Assembly (NCBI RefSeq): GCF_014396975.1
Contig: NZ_CP060719.1
Location: forward strand, 1,832,001-1,896,000
DNA length: 64,000 nucleotides
Source of the DNA: Thermomonas carbonis
GTDB lineage: Bacteria; Pseudomonadota; Gammaproteobacteria; Xanthomonadales; Xanthomonadaceae
Reading direction: 5' to 3'
Positions 27,757 to 36,901 of the stretch are shown here, one piece after another. Within the stretch, counting starts at the first letter, position 1. Every line of letters begins with the position of its first letter. The notes under the pieces were generated by a model. It was not told the DNA's origin and did not search any database. It saw nothing but the letters and a program-made list of their open reading frames with translations. Both the position numbers and the translations under genes were made by a program.

Positions 27757-27875
27757 CGAATGCCGCCGGAACTACATCACTCTTAATGACCAGGTCGCGG
27801 GTTCGAATCCCGTCCGCCCCATTCGACGGGGCGGTAGCTCAGCGGTAGAGCAGGATGTTCCGGCAACTTTCGTCG
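27757..27875 (+). ncRNA. yrlA: Y-RNA/YrlA-like RNA, unit A
   Basis: The closing (Ro-binding) stem pairs CGAA (27757-27760) and GCCGGAAC (27765-27772) with GTTCCGGC (27857-27864) and TTCG (27869-27872), leaving a small internal loop as in Y RNAs. Inside it is a circularly permuted tRNA-like module: a T-arm (GCGGG, TTCGAAT, CCCGT, 27797-27813), then CCGCCCC (27814-27820), a 7-base loop and its perfect complement GGGGCGG (27828-27834) as a capped acceptor stem, then a D-arm (TAGCTCAGCGGTAGAGCA, 27835-27852). The family is known from Salmonella YrlA, where the module mimics tRNA. RNA ends are inferred from pairing. Confidence 0.85.
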
Positions 27876-27914
27876 CGTAGCGGCAACGGCAAGCGCGGTA
27901 ACCGGCGTCGCCGC

Positions 27915-28024
27915 CGAATGCCGATGGAACTACAGAATCGCCAGGTCGCGGGTTCGATTCCCGCCCGTCGCGAGACGGTAGCTCAGCGGTTAGAGCAGAC
28001 GACAATGTTCCATCACCTTCGTCG
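27915..28024 (+). ncRNA. yrlA: Y-RNA/YrlA-like RNA, unit B
   Basis: Closing stem: CGAA (27915-27918) and GATGGAAC (27923-27930) pair with GTTCCATC (28007-28014) and TTCG (28018-28021). The variable bases differ from unit A on both strands (compensatory), supporting the fold. The T-arm GCGGG-TTCGATT-CCCGC spans 27948-27964. The acceptor-like stem CCGTC/GACGG (27965-27978) is closed by a GCGA GNRA tetraloop, and the D-arm TAGCTCAGCGGTTAGAGCA follows at 27979-27997. Spacer between unit A and B about 40 bases. Confidence 0.85.
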
Positions 28025-28084
28025 GCAGCGGCACCGGACTAATTCAACTGCAACAGGAGTCATACCGTTTCGCCGCGTCGGACA

Positions 28085-28209
28085 CGAATGCCGACAGGAA
28101 CTACACCTTTTGACGGTCGAGGTCGCGGGTTCGAGTCCCGCCCGCCCAGCCATGTGGGGCGGTAGCTCAGCAGGCAGAGCGCGAAAAATACGTTCCTTCA
28201 CTTTCGTCG
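28085..28209 (+). ncRNA. yrlA: Y-RNA/YrlA-like RNA, unit C
   Basis: Closing stem: CGAA (28085-28088) and AGGAAC (28096-28101) pair with GTTCCT (28192-28197) and TTCG (28203-28206); the stem is two pairs shorter than in A, B and D. The T-arm is GCGGG-TTCGAGT-CCCGC (28125-28141). CCGCCC (28142-28147) pairs with GGGCGG (28157-28162) across a loop, and the D-arm TAGCTCAGCAGGCAGAGC is at 28163-28180. Same order of parts as units A and B. Confidence 0.8.
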
Positions 28210-28235
28210 TGCCCGGCACGGTTTCTTTTCAAGCG

Positions 28236-28326
28236 GTGAATGCCGTCGGAACTACACTGGTTCCCCCGCAAGGGGTTGGGTTCAAGTCCCACTGTCGCAA
28301 GGCAGAGCGTTCCGACACTCTCGTCA
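28236..28326 (+). ncRNA. Y-RNA/YrlA-like RNA, unit D (shortened)
   Basis: Closing stem GTCGGAAC (28245-28252) pairs perfectly with GTTCCGAC (28309-28316), again with bases unlike the other units. The tRNA-like part is reduced: a GNRA-capped hairpin CCCC-GCAA-GGGG (28264-28275), a T-arm-like TTGGG-TTCAAGT-CCCA (28276-28291) and a short CTG/CAG hairpin instead of a full acceptor and D-arm. It may have a different partner or be a decaying copy. Confidence 0.7.
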
Positions 28327-28371
28327 CCGCCCTTTTTGCCCGATTCGGCGCAGTTGGGCGCAGGAGCCGGC

Positions 28372-28390
28372 GGATGCCGGCCCGACTACA
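28372..28390 (+). repeat. Remnant of a fifth Y-RNA unit
   Basis: GGATGCCGGCCCGACTACA matches the 5' strand shared by units A-D (GAATGCCG, then variable bases, then GAACTACA) at most positions. No matching 3' strand is visible before rtcB, so this is probably a truncated unit or leader sequence of rtcB. Confidence 0.35.
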
Positions 28391-28460
28391 GTCAATTGTC
28401 CGGCCTCAACCTGGCCGCCGGCTTCTGCGCCCAGCATCGCTTCAACATGAGAATTATCAA

Positions 28461-29681
28461 ATGAGCCAGCAGAGTTACGACGTCATCAACGAGCCGGGCG
28501 CCGCGCCGATCAAGCTGTGGACCCGTGGCGTGCCTTTGGAGGACGAGGCGCGCAAGCAGCTCGTCAACATCGCCAAGCTGCCCTTCATCTACAAGTGGCT
28601 GTCGGTAATGCCCGACGTGCACCTCGGCAAGGGCGCGACCGTGGGCTCGGTTGTGCCGACCATCGGCGCGATCGTGCCGGCCGCGGTCGGTGTCGACATC
28701 GGCTGCGGGATGATCGCGGCGCGTACCACGCTGGTCGCGTCCGACCTGCCTGACAATCTCGCCCCGCTGCGCAGTGCCATCGAGCAGGCCGTGCCGCATG
28801 GCCGCACCGCCGGTCCCCGTGACAAGGGCGCCTGGGAGAATCCGCCGGCGCTAGCGATTGAGGGCTGGGCGCAGCTCGAGCGCGACTTCGAGCGCATCAA
28901 GGCCAGCCACCCGAAGCTCGCGAAGACGAACAACCTCGTCCATCTTGGGACGCTCGGTACGGGCAATCATTTCGTCGAGGTGTGCCTGGATGAGGAGGAG
29001 CGCGTGTGGTTCATGCTGCACTCTGGCTCGCGCGGCGTCGGCAATGCGATCGGCATGCACTTCATCGAGTTGGCCAAGCAGGACATGCGCCGCTGGATGA
29101 TCAACCTGCCGGACCAGGACCTGGCCTATCTGCCGGAAGGCAGCGAGCACTACGAGGATTACGTATTTGCGGTCGATTGGGCGCAGCGCTACGCACGCAT
29201 CAACCGCGAGATCATGATGAAGCACGTGGTCGAGGGTGCGCGCAAGGTGATCACGAAGCCGTTCGAGGCCCAGGCCGAGGCGGTGAATTGTCATCACAAC
29301 TATGTGCAGCGCGAGCACCACTTCGGAAAGGACGTCTTCATCACCCGCAAGGGCGCGGTGAGCGCGCGCAAGGGCGAGCTCGGCATTATCCCCGGCAGCA
29401 TGGGCGCCAAGAGTTTCATCGTGCGCGGCCTAGGGAATCCGGACAGCTTCAACAGCTGCAGCCACGGCGCCGGTCGCGTCATGAGCCGCACGCAGGCCAA
29501 AAAGTTGATCAGCGTCGAGGACCACGCGAAGGCGACCGCGCACGTCGAGTGCCGCAAGGATGCGGACGTTGTCGACGAGTCGCCCGCCGCGTACAAGCCG
29601 ATCGAGGCGGTGATGGCGGCGCAGAGCGACTTGGTGGAGATCGTGCATACGCTCCGCCAGGTAGTTTGTGTGAAAGGCTGA
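28461..29681 (+). CDS. rtcB: RtcB, 3'-phosphate/5'-OH RNA ligase
   Basis: 406 residues, normal length. GTP- and Mn-dependent ligase that joins 2',3'-cyclic phosphate or 3'-phosphate ends to 5'-OH ends of broken tRNAs and other RNAs. Conserved elements: MPDVHLGKGATVGSVVP, GVDIGCGM (metal Cys), LGTGNHFVE, LHSGSRGVGN, the HH in VNCHHNYVQREHHFG, and the guanylylated His in NSCSHGAGRVMSR. Start ATG 28461. It follows the Y-RNA array in the RtcR/sigma-54 operon. Nothing unusual in the protein. Confidence 0.96.
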   Translation: MSQQSYDVINEPGAAPIKLWTRGVPLEDEARKQLVNIAKLPFIYKWLSVMPDVHLGKGATVGSVVPTIGAIVPAAVGVDIGCGMIAARTTLVASDLPDNLAPLRSAIEQAVPHGRTAGPRDKGAWENPPALAIEGWAQLERDFERIKASHPKLAKTNNLVHLGTLGTGNHFVEVCLDEEERVWFMLHSGSRGVGNAIGMHFIELAKQDMRRWMINLPDQDLAYLPEGSEHYEDYVFAVDWAQRYARINREIMMKHVVEGARKVITKPFEAQAEAVNCHHNYVQREHHFGKDVFITRKGAVSARKGELGIIPGSMGAKSFIVRGLGNPDSFNSCSHGAGRVMSRTQAKKLISVEDHAKATAHVECRKDADVVDESPAAYKPIEAVMAAQSDLVEIVHTLRQVVCVKG

Positions 29682-29729
29682 AATCGACGCGGCAAATGCC
29701 GCAAATACGTTTTTTGGAGTTGCAGATAG

Positions 29730-30749
29730 ATGGAGATGCTCGAACTTGATGGTGCCCCAGGCGGCGGCCAGCTGCTGCGCAGCGCGCTGTCGCTTTCGCT
29801 GTGCACGGGCATCGGCTTCACGTTGCAGGACATCCGCGCGAAGCGCTCGAAGCCGGGGCTGATGCGTCAGCACCTGACGGCCGTGAACGCGGCTGCGCAG
29901 GTCGGCGGCGCGCGCGTGCACGGCGCCGAGCTAGGCGCAACGTGGTTGCGCTTCGAGCCTGGCGCCATCCGCGGCGGCGATTACTCGTTCGCGACGGGCA
30001 GCGCCGGATCCTGCACGCTCGTTCTGCAGACGATACTGCCGGCGCTGTGGCGCGCGGACGCGCCGTCGCGCGTGCGCCTGGAGGGCGGCACCCATAACCC
30101 GCTCGCTCCGAGCGTGGATTTCCTCGCAGACAGCTTCGTGCCGCGCCTGCGCGACTTCGGCATCGAGGTCGGTCTCGCGCTTGAGAGCCCCGGCTTCTAT
30201 CCGGCCGGGGGCGGCGTGCTGCACGCGACCGTGCAACCCGCCGGTGAGCTCCGCGCGTGCGCGTTCGAGGCGCGCGGGGAGCTCGAGCGCATGGATGGCA
30301 CCGCGCTGTTGTCGGGACTCTCTTCGGACATCGGCCTGCGCGAACTCGCCGTGCTGCAGGCCCGCTTCGGCCTTGGCGAGGACGCGCGCCACTTGCGCCA
30401 GGTGCGACCCTCCCGCGGCCCGGGCAACGCACTCATGCTGCGCGTGCGCCACGCGGCCCACGGGACGACGTTTACCGGGTTCGGCGAGCGCGGCAAGAGC
30501 GCCGAGGCGGTCGCCACGGGCGTGGCCGACGAGGCTCAGACGTACCTCGCGTCCGGCGCCTGCATCGACGAGCACCTCGGCGACCAACTGCTGCTGCCGA
30601 TGGCACTGGCCGGGAAGGGTAGTTTCACCACGACCGCGCCGAGCGACCACCTGCGAAGTAACGCGGCACTGATCGAGAAATTCCTGCCGGTGGAGATCTC
30701 GTGGGACCAACAGGACGAGACAACGTGGCGCGTGATAGTAGAAGAATGA
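29730..30749 (+). CDS. rtcA: RtcA, RNA 3'-terminal phosphate cyclase
   Basis: 339 residues, the family's usual length. Uses ATP to convert RNA 3'-phosphates to 2',3'-cyclic phosphates through an AMP-histidine intermediate. Visible motifs: the opening LDGAPGGGQLLRSALSLSL, KPGLMRQHLTAV, GSAGSCTLVLQTILPALW, GGTHNPLAPSVDF, FYPAGGG, and the nucleophilic His in EHLGDQLLLPMALAG near residue 282. It lies 48 bases downstream of rtcB, the last gene of the repair operon. Confidence 0.95.
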   Translation: MEMLELDGAPGGGQLLRSALSLSLCTGIGFTLQDIRAKRSKPGLMRQHLTAVNAAAQVGGARVHGAELGATWLRFEPGAIRGGDYSFATGSAGSCTLVLQTILPALWRADAPSRVRLEGGTHNPLAPSVDFLADSFVPRLRDFGIEVGLALESPGFYPAGGGVLHATVQPAGELRACAFEARGELERMDGTALLSGLSSDIGLRELAVLQARFGLGEDARHLRQVRPSRGPGNALMLRVRHAAHGTTFTGFGERGKSAEAVATGVADEAQTYLASGACIDEHLGDQLLLPMALAGKGSFTTTAPSDHLRSNAALIEKFLPVEISWDQQDETTWRVIVEE

Positions 30750-30859
30750 CGCATTTACACTCAAGACGGCTGCAACAAAGGATCTCGATGTTCGCCGTGT
30801 GTAGGGCGGTCTAGATTTTCCGTGCTGCCGATCGGAGTTAGCAAGCCACTGAGGGCGCC

Positions 30860-32185
30860 ATGAAATTGAAGTACCTTCGTCCAATCGCCTTAGCTGCGAC
30901 GTTTACTAGCATGTCGATGGCTTCCCCAAATGGGATGACCCTAGAGCGTGAGCGTTATGCGGCACCTAGTGGCTCGTGCGATGGATATCCGCGGTTGGAC
31001 ATTGGGACGATAAAGGGGATGTGCGCTGGCCTAGTTAGTGGCCCCACGTTGGGCAGCAATCATCGCAAAATGGCGTTGCCACGCTCGCTTGTTCAGCTCG
31101 ATGATCGCACATGGCTTGTCACTGATCTGGGCTCGTGGGATCTCCCTCGCGGGGTTGTGTGGAAGCTCGAAAGTCAGCGAGGCGAGGAAGCGATTCTCAC
31201 TCCACTGATTCGAGACCTGAATCTTCCGCACGCTCTATCAATAGGTCCGGATGGCCTGGCCTACGTAGGCGAAATGAGTCGCATTATTCGATTCGATCCG
31301 CGCGCACCAAATCCCGTCGATACGATCGAAGTCGTAGTTGCCGGGCTACCTGACAACAAACTTCACGACAACCGTCATCCATTGTCCAAGTTTGTGTTTG
31401 CACCAGACGGCTCATTGCTTGTGAATATTGGTGCACCATCCGATCAGTGCGTGAATTCGCGTGGACAGGCACTTGGAAAGGTCTGCCCCGAAAGCGAAGA
31501 GGGTGAGCAGGCGGCCAGTATTCGACGCTATGCGCTGATCTCGCCCGGGCAGTGGGCGCCTGAATATACAGTCCACGTGCGTGGGCTTAGAAACTCTGTT
31601 GCCTTGGCCGTCCATGCCTCTGGCACCATCCTCCAAGCTGAGAATAGTTACGACTTCGCCACTCGCTGGAGTCCGTTTGAAGAGCTAAACGTCATTCGTG
31701 TTGGTCACCACTATGGCTGGCCCTATTGCGCCGACATGGGAGCTGCCACTCCCGCATGGAAATCAAAGGCGAGTTGGTGCAAGTCGAACGAGCATGAGCG
31801 ACCAGCGATCTTGCTGCCGCCTCACACGGCGCCGCTGGATATGCTCTGGTACGACGGAGCGATGTTCCCGAGCTTGCAGGGTCGTCTCTTGATGTCATGG
31901 CATGGCTATCGATCTGTCGGAGGACGAATTGCTTCCTATGCCGCTGACGAAAATGGGGTTCCGGTCTCTGATAAGGACGCCTCATTTCCGGTCTATGGTG
32001 CAAAGGCGCGCCCCTTTGGTGCGAGCCCTGCCGCCACTCCTGTCGTGCTTACACCCGGCTGGGGACTTGTGCCTGGTAAGCGACCCCAAGGGTCGCCAGT
32101 TGGTTTGGCGATCGCGAAGGATGGCGCTATCTGGACGACCGATGACCGGGCGGGGCTCGTCATTCGACTCGCACGAGATCAATAA
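30860..32185 (+). CDS. PQQ-type glucose/sorbosone dehydrogenase family protein
   Basis: 441 residues. The N-terminus (KLKYLRPIALAATFTSMSMAS) looks like a Sec signal peptide, so it is periplasmic. Beta-propeller segments typical of the sugar/sorbosone dehydrogenase superfamily are present: LPRSLVQLDDRTWLVTDLG, LNLPHALSIGPDGLAYVGEM, HPLSKFVFAPDGSLLVNIG, VRGLRNSVALAVHASG, NVIRVGHHYGWPYC, LLMSWHGYRSVGGR and GSPVGLAIAKDGAIW. The substrate cannot be read. PQQ use is family knowledge and is supported by the adjacent YncD/PqqU-like receptor. RBS GAGGG lies four bases before the ATG. Confidence 0.75.
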   Translation: MKLKYLRPIALAATFTSMSMASPNGMTLERERYAAPSGSCDGYPRLDIGTIKGMCAGLVSGPTLGSNHRKMALPRSLVQLDDRTWLVTDLGSWDLPRGVVWKLESQRGEEAILTPLIRDLNLPHALSIGPDGLAYVGEMSRIIRFDPRAPNPVDTIEVVVAGLPDNKLHDNRHPLSKFVFAPDGSLLVNIGAPSDQCVNSRGQALGKVCPESEEGEQAASIRRYALISPGQWAPEYTVHVRGLRNSVALAVHASGTILQAENSYDFATRWSPFEELNVIRVGHHYGWPYCADMGAATPAWKSKASWCKSNEHERPAILLPPHTAPLDMLWYDGAMFPSLQGRLLMSWHGYRSVGGRIASYAADENGVPVSDKDASFPVYGAKARPFGASPAATPVVLTPGWGLVPGKRPQGSPVGLAIAKDGAIWTTDDRAGLVIRLARDQ

Positions 32186-32357
32186 ATACTGCGTCCGGCA
32201 CCGGCACGTGAGGTTCTTGCCCCGCCATCCCATAGCTATAAGCGAGCGATCTCAGGCAGGCTATGGCAGTGCCTGTTGCGCAGGCGCTGGTTCAAATAGT
32301 GCAGCTGGCGGGCTTGGGTCGGACAGGGCCAGCGCTAACGAACGAGACTGAGACGAT

Positions 32358-34535
32358 GTGCTTCCAGTGAAGCCCCGTACCAATGGCGCGAGAAACTCTC
32401 GCTGTGCTTTGCTTTGCGGCTTGGTCCCGTCACTCCTTGCGTGTACCGCGACGGCGTCGGGACAAGACAGAGCCGAGCTAGGTGATCAGGCGAAGACGCT
32501 GGATGCTGTGGTTGTCACCGCACGCCTGGATCGGGTGCCGGCCTTCGAGGTGCCTGCTTCGATCACCACCGTCGAGATCGAAGGACGGAGCGGATTCAAC
32601 TTGGGGCTCCCAAAGCAGCTTGGTCGGGTCGCCGGGGTGAGCGCGCGGGACCGCCAGAACTTCGCGCAGGACATGCAGTTGTCGATCCGAGGCTTCGGCG
32701 CGCGAGCCACGTTCGGCGTGCGCGGCATTCGCTTGTATGCCGACGGCATCCCCGCGACGATGCCGGACGGGCAGGGCCAGGTGTCGCATTTCAGCTTGCT
32801 GGGTGGTGGCAGCATCGAAGTGCTGCGCGGCCCATTCTCGGCGCTGCATGGCAACTCGTCAGGGGGCGTGGTGCAGTGGCGCAGCGCTGAGCCGACCCCG
32901 GAGCCGGAGCTGCTGGTCCAATCCAGTATTGGCCGGGATGACTACCATGCGCTTGGCGCGCGCCTGCGGGGCACTACGGGCAGCAACGGCTACAACATCG
33001 CGGTGCAGGGCTTCGAGACACAGGGCTACCGTGACCACAGCGCGGCGCGGCGCACCCAACTGCACGGCAAGGTCGGGTTCGACTTGGGTGCCGGCGGTAC
33101 CCTGGACGTCGTGGCCAGCAGACTGGATGCCCCTAATGCGCTCGACCCGTTGGGCCTGACCCGCGCGCAGGTCAGCGAGGACCCGACGCAGGCGACCGCT
33201 GCCGCCCACGCGTTCAACACCCGCAAATCGGTGATGCACCAGCAAATGGGGGTGCTGCATACGCTGGCACTAGGTCCCGGGACGCTGCGCACGACGACAT
33301 CGGCAGGCGAACGCCAAGTGGAGCAGGTGCTGGCGGTCCCGGTCGCCGCCCAAGCGAACCCGCTGAGTGCGGGCGGCGTGATTGCGCTGGCCGACCGCTT
33401 CTCCGGGATGGACGCGCGCTGGTCTTGGCAGGGCACCTTGGCCGGCAGAGCTGCCGAAATGACCCTTGGCATTAGCGTCGAGCGGCAGCGGCAACATCGA
33501 CGCGGGTTTGAGAATTTCGATGGCGCTACCCTCGGCGTGCGGGGTGCGCTGCGCCGCGATGAACGTGGCCAGGTACTGGCCGTGGACCAGTACGCCCAGG
33601 CCTGGTGGCATGTCGCATCCAAGTGGTCGATCCTGCTGGGCGCTCGCCACAGCACGGTTCGTTTCCAGGCATCCGACCAGTACGTCACCGCTGCCAATCC
33701 TGACGACAGCGGGCGCGTTCGCTACTCGCAAACCACGCCGGTAGCCGGGCTGGTCTACGCACCCGGCGAGAACCTGCGTCTTTACCTGTCGGCCGGGCGC
33801 GGGTTTGAAACCCCGACCTTCAACGAGCTCGGCTATCGCGCCGATGGCGGGGCCGGCCTGGCCCTCGATCTGCGGCCGGCCGTCAGCCACAACCTCGAAG
33901 TGGGTGGCAAGTGGCGGCACGCCAGTGGGGCGCGCATCGAGGCCGCGTTGTTCCGGACCGATACCAGCGACGAAGTGGCGGTCGCAAGCAATGTCGGGGG
34001 ACGCAGCACGTACCGCAACGTGGGCGCATCACGGCGTGCTGGTGTCGAACTCATGTTGGATGTGCCAGTCTCGCAGCGGTGGACGTTGCAGGGCACGTAC
34101 ACCGGCTTGGACGCACGCTTCCGCACGGCGTTCCCGATCTGCGCGGCAGCGGGTTGCCAACAGCCGGGCGTGCTCGTTGCCGCCGGAACGCGGATTCCCG
34201 GGGTTGCACGCCAACAGTTGCAGGCCTCTGCCCAGTGGCGGAGCGGGGCATGGTGGGCCACGATCGAGGGAAGCGCCGTGGGCGAGGTCTCGGTCAACGA
34301 CCAGGGCGATGAACGCGCGCCCGGCTACGCACTCGCCAATCTTGCGGCTGGTTGGCGTAGTCGCCTCGCTAACCAGCGAGTGGATACGTTCGTACGCATT
34401 GAAAACCTGCTCGACCGCGCGCACATCGGCTCGGTGATCGTTAACGAGGGGAACCGTCGGTATTACGAGCCCGGCGCCGGCCGCGGGATCCAGATCGGTG
34501 TGCGCTGGACTTGGGATGCCCCACCTTCACCGTGA
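32358..34535 (+). CDS. pqqU: TonB-dependent receptor, YncD/PqqU-like
   Basis: 725 residues from GTG 32358 (a GTG at 32367 is an alternative). After a signal-peptide-like segment and a TonB-box-like LDAVVVTAR, the plug shows QDMQLSIRGFGARATFGVRG, YADGIPATMPDGQGQVS and EVLRGPFSALHGNSSGGVV, very close to E. coli YncD, which was recently shown to import PQQ. The 22-strand barrel follows and ends in RGIQIGVRWTW. Its position next to a predicted PQQ-dependent dehydrogenase supports a PQQ uptake role; the specific symbol is an inference from motif similarity and context. Confidence 0.72.
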   Translation: MLPVKPRTNGARNSRCALLCGLVPSLLACTATASGQDRAELGDQAKTLDAVVVTARLDRVPAFEVPASITTVEIEGRSGFNLGLPKQLGRVAGVSARDRQNFAQDMQLSIRGFGARATFGVRGIRLYADGIPATMPDGQGQVSHFSLLGGGSIEVLRGPFSALHGNSSGGVVQWRSAEPTPEPELLVQSSIGRDDYHALGARLRGTTGSNGYNIAVQGFETQGYRDHSAARRTQLHGKVGFDLGAGGTLDVVASRLDAPNALDPLGLTRAQVSEDPTQATAAAHAFNTRKSVMHQQMGVLHTLALGPGTLRTTTSAGERQVEQVLAVPVAAQANPLSAGGVIALADRFSGMDARWSWQGTLAGRAAEMTLGISVERQRQHRRGFENFDGATLGVRGALRRDERGQVLAVDQYAQAWWHVASKWSILLGARHSTVRFQASDQYVTAANPDDSGRVRYSQTTPVAGLVYAPGENLRLYLSAGRGFETPTFNELGYRADGGAGLALDLRPAVSHNLEVGGKWRHASGARIEAALFRTDTSDEVAVASNVGGRSTYRNVGASRRAGVELMLDVPVSQRWTLQGTYTGLDARFRTAFPICAAAGCQQPGVLVAAGTRIPGVARQQLQASAQWRSGAWWATIEGSAVGEVSVNDQGDERAPGYALANLAAGWRSRLANQRVDTFVRIENLLDRAHIGSVIVNEGNRRYYEPGAGRGIQIGVRWTWDAPPSP

Positions 34536-34983
34536 TGCCACGGCTCCGGGCGTGTTGTTGGCTGATCCACCCACTAGGGCTCGGTACTTGTCCCGTCATC
34601 GCGGAGAGATAGCCGTCAGGCGCCAAGGGCTTCCAGCGCCCGACGAGCGAATGAGCGGAATCGCCGGGAACAGATTTCTTTCCCTGATCGATTCCCTGTT
34701 ATGCGAAGTGGCGATTCGCTAGCTCAGGATGGATGAGCCTGTAAATCCTGTCCTATTCCGGCTTCGGCGACGAAGCGAACCCAGGATTCGCTGAAAATTT
34801 CCCTGAAATGGGGAAAAGGGGCAGAGAAGGGTTAGCCCTGGACTGCGTCCACCACCATCCGCCGCCATGCATCACAGGCTGGATTGCCAGCCCAGCGCTT
34901 GCGTGCGCGGCGTTCAAGCGGGCGCGAACCGATGGTTCGCAGGCAGCCCGCTTTCACCCATCACAACCCACCATCGCAGAACC
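34536..34983. other. 448-bp intergenic region
   Basis: Separates the convergent TonB receptor and recQ genes. Small frames exist, but none has a recognisable product. There are short local repeats (for example GGGAACAG/CCCTGTT-type words around 34666-34702), perhaps a remnant of an older insertion. No clear terminator with a U run was seen for either neighbour. Confidence 0.35.
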
Positions 34984-36807
34984 TCAACTTGCCGCTTCCA
35001 GCGCCGCGATCACCTCGCGCCCATAGCGCTCCAGCTTGCTGGCCCCCACGCCACCGATGCCGGCCAATGCATCGAGGTCGCCCGGGGATTCGATGGCGAT
35101 GCTGCGCAGGGTGGCGTCGTGGAAGATCACGTAGGCGGGGACGTTCTGCACGCGTGCGGCTTCGGCGCGCCAGGTGCGCAGGGCGATGAAGCGGGCGCTG
35201 GCGTCGGCGGGCAGTTCGACCGCGGGTGGCGCGATGCGCGCAGAGCTCTTGGCCTGGTTACGTCGAGATTCGCGCTTCGGCGCTTCCGCGCGCAGTTGCA
35301 GGCGGCGTTCGCCGCGCAGCAGCGGGGTGGCCTCGGCGGTGAGTCGCAGTGCGCCATGGCCTTCGATGTCGGGCTCCAGCAGGCCGGCGGATACCAGTTG
35401 CCGGAACACCCCGCGCCACTGTTTGGCGTCGAGGTCGCCGCCGATCCCGTAGGTGCTCAGCGACTGATGGCCGAACTGGCGCACCTTGGCGGTGTCCGCG
35501 CCGCGCAGCACGTCGATCAGGTGGGCGGCACCGAAGCGCTGCTCGGTGCGATACGCGCAGGACAGCGCCTTGCGCGCGGCCTCGGTGGCATCCCAGGTTG
35601 CCGGCGGCTGCTGGCAGTTGTCGCAATGCCCGCAGGCACCCGCATGCGCCTCGCCGAAATAGGTGAGCAGGGCTTGCCGGCGACACGCGGTGGATTCGCA
35701 ATAGCCGATCAGCGCGTCGAGCTTCGCGTGCTCCAGCCGCTTGCGTTCCTCGCTGGCATCGCCATCGCCGATCATCCGCCGCAACAGCACCGCATCGCCC
35801 AGGCCGTAGGCCAGCCATGCTTCGGCGGGGTCGCCATCGCGGCCGGCGCGGCCGGTTTCCTGGTAATAGCCTTCCAGGGATTTCGGCAAATCCATGTGCG
35901 CGACGAAACGCACGTCGGGTTTGTCGATACCCATGCCGAACGCGATCGTCGCCACCATCACGATGCCGTCCTCGCGCAGGAAGCGGCGCTGGTGTTCGGC
36001 GCGGACGCTCGCGTCCAGGCCGGCGTGGTACGGCAAGGCGCGCAGGCCGCGTTCGGCCAGCATGTCGGCGGTGGCATCGACCTTGCGCCGCGACAGGCAA
36101 TAGACGATGCCGCTGTCGCAGCGATGGTCGTCGAGGAAATCGAGCAGCTGGCGACGGCTGTCGTCCTTGGCCACCACGGTGTAGCGGATGTTCGGGCGAT
36201 CGAACGAACTGATGAACTGGCGTGCGTCTTCCAGTGCGAGGCGCTCGATGATCTCGCGTCGCGTCGGCGCATCCGCGGTGGCGGTCAGCGCGATCCGCGG
36301 CACCTCCGGCCAGCGTTCGTGGAGCAGGGTCAGTTGGCGATATTCGGGGCGGAAATCGTGGCCCCATTGCGAGACGCAATGCGCCTCGTCGATGGCGAAC
36401 AGGGCGATCCGGCTGCGTTCCAGCAGCGACAGGAAGCGCGATGTCAGCAAGCGCTCGGGTGCGACGTACAGCAGGTCCAGGTCGCCGTCGACCAATTGCC
36501 GTTCAACCTGCGCGGCAGCGCCCGAATCGAGACTGGAATTGAGGAACGCGGCACGCACGCCGAGCTGGCGCAGCGCTTCGACCTGGTCCTGCATCAGCGC
36601 GATCAGCGGCGACACCACAATCCCCGTGCCCTCGCGCAGTAGCGCGGGCAACTGGTAGCACAGCGACTTGCCGCCGCCGGTGGGCATCAGCACCAGGGCA
36701 TCACCACCGGCGAGCACCTGTTCGACGATGTCGCCCTGTTCGCCGCGGAAGCGGTCGTGGCCGAAGACGCGGCGGAGTTCGGCAAGGGCAGGGGATGACA
36801 TGCGCAT
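34984..36807 (-). CDS. recQ: ATP-dependent DNA helicase RecQ
   Basis: About 607 residues from ATG 36807 or 36801, the normal RecQ length. Motifs in order: [37 protein letters not shown] (motifs 0 and I), [23 protein letters not shown] (DEAH, aromatic loop), [48 protein letters not shown]. The zinc-binding Cys set (YCES..CRR, CGHCDNC), the winged helix and a C-terminal HRDC domain ([23 protein letters not shown]) follow. The frame stays open upstream into the XRE-cupin gene, but that apparent fusion is best explained by a frameshift there. Confidence 0.93.
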   Translation of the reverse strand: MRMSSPALAELRRVFGHDRFRGEQGDIVEQVLAGGDALVLMPTGGGKSLCYQLPALLREGTGIVVSPLIALMQDQVEALRQLGVRAAFLNSSLDSGAAAQVERQLVDGDLDLLYVAPERLLTSRFLSLLERSRIALFAIDEAHCVSQWGHDFRPEYRQLTLLHERWPEVPRIALTATADAPTRREIIERLALEDARQFISSFDRPNIRYTVVAKDDSRRQLLDFLDDHRCDSGIVYCLSRRKVDATADMLAERGLRALPYHAGLDASVRAEHQRRFLREDGIVMVATIAFGMGIDKPDVRFVAHMDLPKSLEGYYQETGRAGRDGDPAEAWLAYGLGDAVLLRRMIGDGDASEERKRLEHAKLDALIGYCESTACRRQALLTYFGEAHAGACGHCDNCQQPPATWDATEAARKALSCAYRTEQRFGAAHLIDVLRGADTAKVRQFGHQSLSTYGIGGDLDAKQWRGVFRQLVSAGLLEPDIEGHGALRLTAEATPLLRGERRLQLRAEAPKRESRRNQAKSSARIAPPAVELPADASARFIALRTWRAEAARVQNVPAYVIFHDATLRSIAIESPGDLDALAGIGGVGASKLERYGREVIAALEAAS

Positions 36808-36901
36808 AGGGTAACAAGCGAGGCGATCGCGGCCCTGCGAATCGCGGCCGAAACGCGCGTGCATGTTCATCGACGCCGCAGCGCGCGACGTGGCGTTTGG
36901 C

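Noticed and set aside
27790..28180. Ordinary tRNA genes: the region contains several GGGGCGGTAGCTCAG and GGTTCGA(A/G/T)TCCCG boxes that a tRNA finder might call.
   Set aside because: There is no anticodon arm. The acceptor strands pair with the strand immediately following the T-arm, not with one 70-80 bases earlier, and the closing stems covary as Y-RNA units.
34536..34983. Small frame at 34498-34722 with a CCCTGTT/GGGAACAG-type sequence as a possible gene or IS remnant.
   Set aside because: It begins inside the TonB receptor gene, has no recognisable product and no terminal repeat partner; kept only as an intergenic note.
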